Translations under genes and position numbers: made by a program
Notes under the pieces: generated by a model
What the model was told of the DNA's origin: nothing
Database searches by the model: none
Seen by the model: only the letters and a program-made list of their open reading frames with translations
Source of the DNA: Smittium culicis
Lineage: Eukaryota > Kickxellomycota > Harpellomycetes > Harpellales > Legeriomycetaceae
Reading direction: 5' to 3'
Assembly (NCBI GenBank): GCA_001970855.1
Contig: LSSN01002968.1
Span: 1 to 20,795 of the forward strand
Length of the DNA stretch: 20,795 nt
Shown: positions 20,401-20,795 of the stretch, piece by piece
Position numbering within the stretch: the first letter of the stretch is position 1
Layout of the letters: each line of letters starts with the position of its first letter

Positions 20401-20777
20401 TGCCATATGATCAGTAATTGAAATTAATTCAGATTTTTTGGTGCTTATTGTTTGATTTGTAGTACCGTTTTTTAGTCTGTAAGTATTTACTTTGTTATCT
20501 CTATTTAAAACCCGTTCTATTAGAATAATATCCCCATATTCATCGTGTTTATATGCATCAGATCCCTCGTTATAAATCCAAACTTTAATCGTACTTTTTC
20601 TATTTAAAATAATAAACAGGGTTTAATAAAATTATATTTTAGTAATGCTTTAGGAAAAATTTAAAATTTACGTTTTATTTTCTTTAATGAAACCCGTCAT
20701 ATTTGAACTTCTATTCGTGGAACTAGCTTTTCCTCCTAATGCTACTGTTAGCGCCGTAAGAATTGCACTTTTTCCGC
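17405..20777 (-). CDS. SMC6: SMC6, Smc5/6 complex ATPase subunit (5' end beyond window)
   Basis: Four visible exons on the minus strand: 20777-20672, 20599-19993, 19873-19073 and 18994-17405, with introns of 72, 119 and 78 bp and agreeing phases, about 1,033 residues. SMC6 pairs with SMC5 in a DNA-entrapping ATPase needed for repair and rDNA stability. Exon one starts inside Walker A (GKSAILTALTVALGG). Next come the family-specific DHMAIQVENPVNILSQDASREF segment, long coiled coils, a hinge (GPIGKFIKIKDRKWSL ... NCNSGILICKPELFDYSDGEPD, continuing to ACFTVDGFQVGSQKGG), the second coiled coil, and the C-terminal head with LSGGEK signature, Walker B ALDEFDVFMD, and LISPQDM. The DEFDVFMD form distinguishes SMC6 from SMC1-5. 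Roughly the first 80-110 residues are missing at the window edge. Exons 2 and 4 lack true ATG starts, confirming splicing. Confidence 0.95.
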
Positions 20778-20795
20778 CTTGTAAAATTTAGAAAT

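Noticed and set aside
1..20795. CRISPR array, bacterial operon, or defence system
   Set aside because: No regularly spaced repeats and no bacterial gene families. The spliced housekeeping genes show a eukaryotic nuclear locus.

Overview
The window is nuclear DNA of a fungus, most likely an early-diverging one, with a very AT-rich genome. Evidence: compact genes with short GT-AG introns (72-160 bp), a fungal-type SMC6 closest in my reading to the fission-yeast family pattern, a peroxisomal SKL-tailed ECH1, a TAF1A/Rrn11-type Pol I factor, and a NUDCD1 homologue, which budding yeast lacks. The species cannot be fixed from the sequence alone. Nothing bacterial, viral or CRISPR-like was seen.

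Layout. 1-345: two nested, oppositely oriented copies of a ~189-bp inverted-repeat element. 1152-1625 (+): intronless eIF5A. 1912-4761 (-): a two-exon NUDCD1-like gene, convergent with eIF5A. 5530-6384 (-): intronless dienoyl-CoA isomerase. 6385-14991: about 8.6 kb without an intact recognisable gene. It holds a second element copy (7229-7417), a GC-richer run of strong hairpins (10089-10377), a broken coding island (10738-11355), a possible Tc1/mariner-type non-autonomous element (12041-12420), another hairpin group (12491-12838) and a second broken coding island (13774-14249). 14600-14789: a third element copy, directly in the upstream region of the next gene. 14992-17094 (+): a seven-exon TAF1A/Rrn11-like gene, assembled here exon by exon. 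17405-20777 (-): SMC6, which runs off the right edge inside its Walker A motif.

The five genes are unrelated housekeeping functions: translation elongation, a CS-domain co-chaperone-like protein, peroxisomal fatty-acid oxidation, Pol I initiation, and genome maintenance. There is no operon-like logic. The open question is the central gene-poor block, where decayed mobile DNA and unexplained structured segments are concentrated. I found no convincing new functional system. The best leads are the short-element family and the hairpin cluster at 10.1-10.4 kb.
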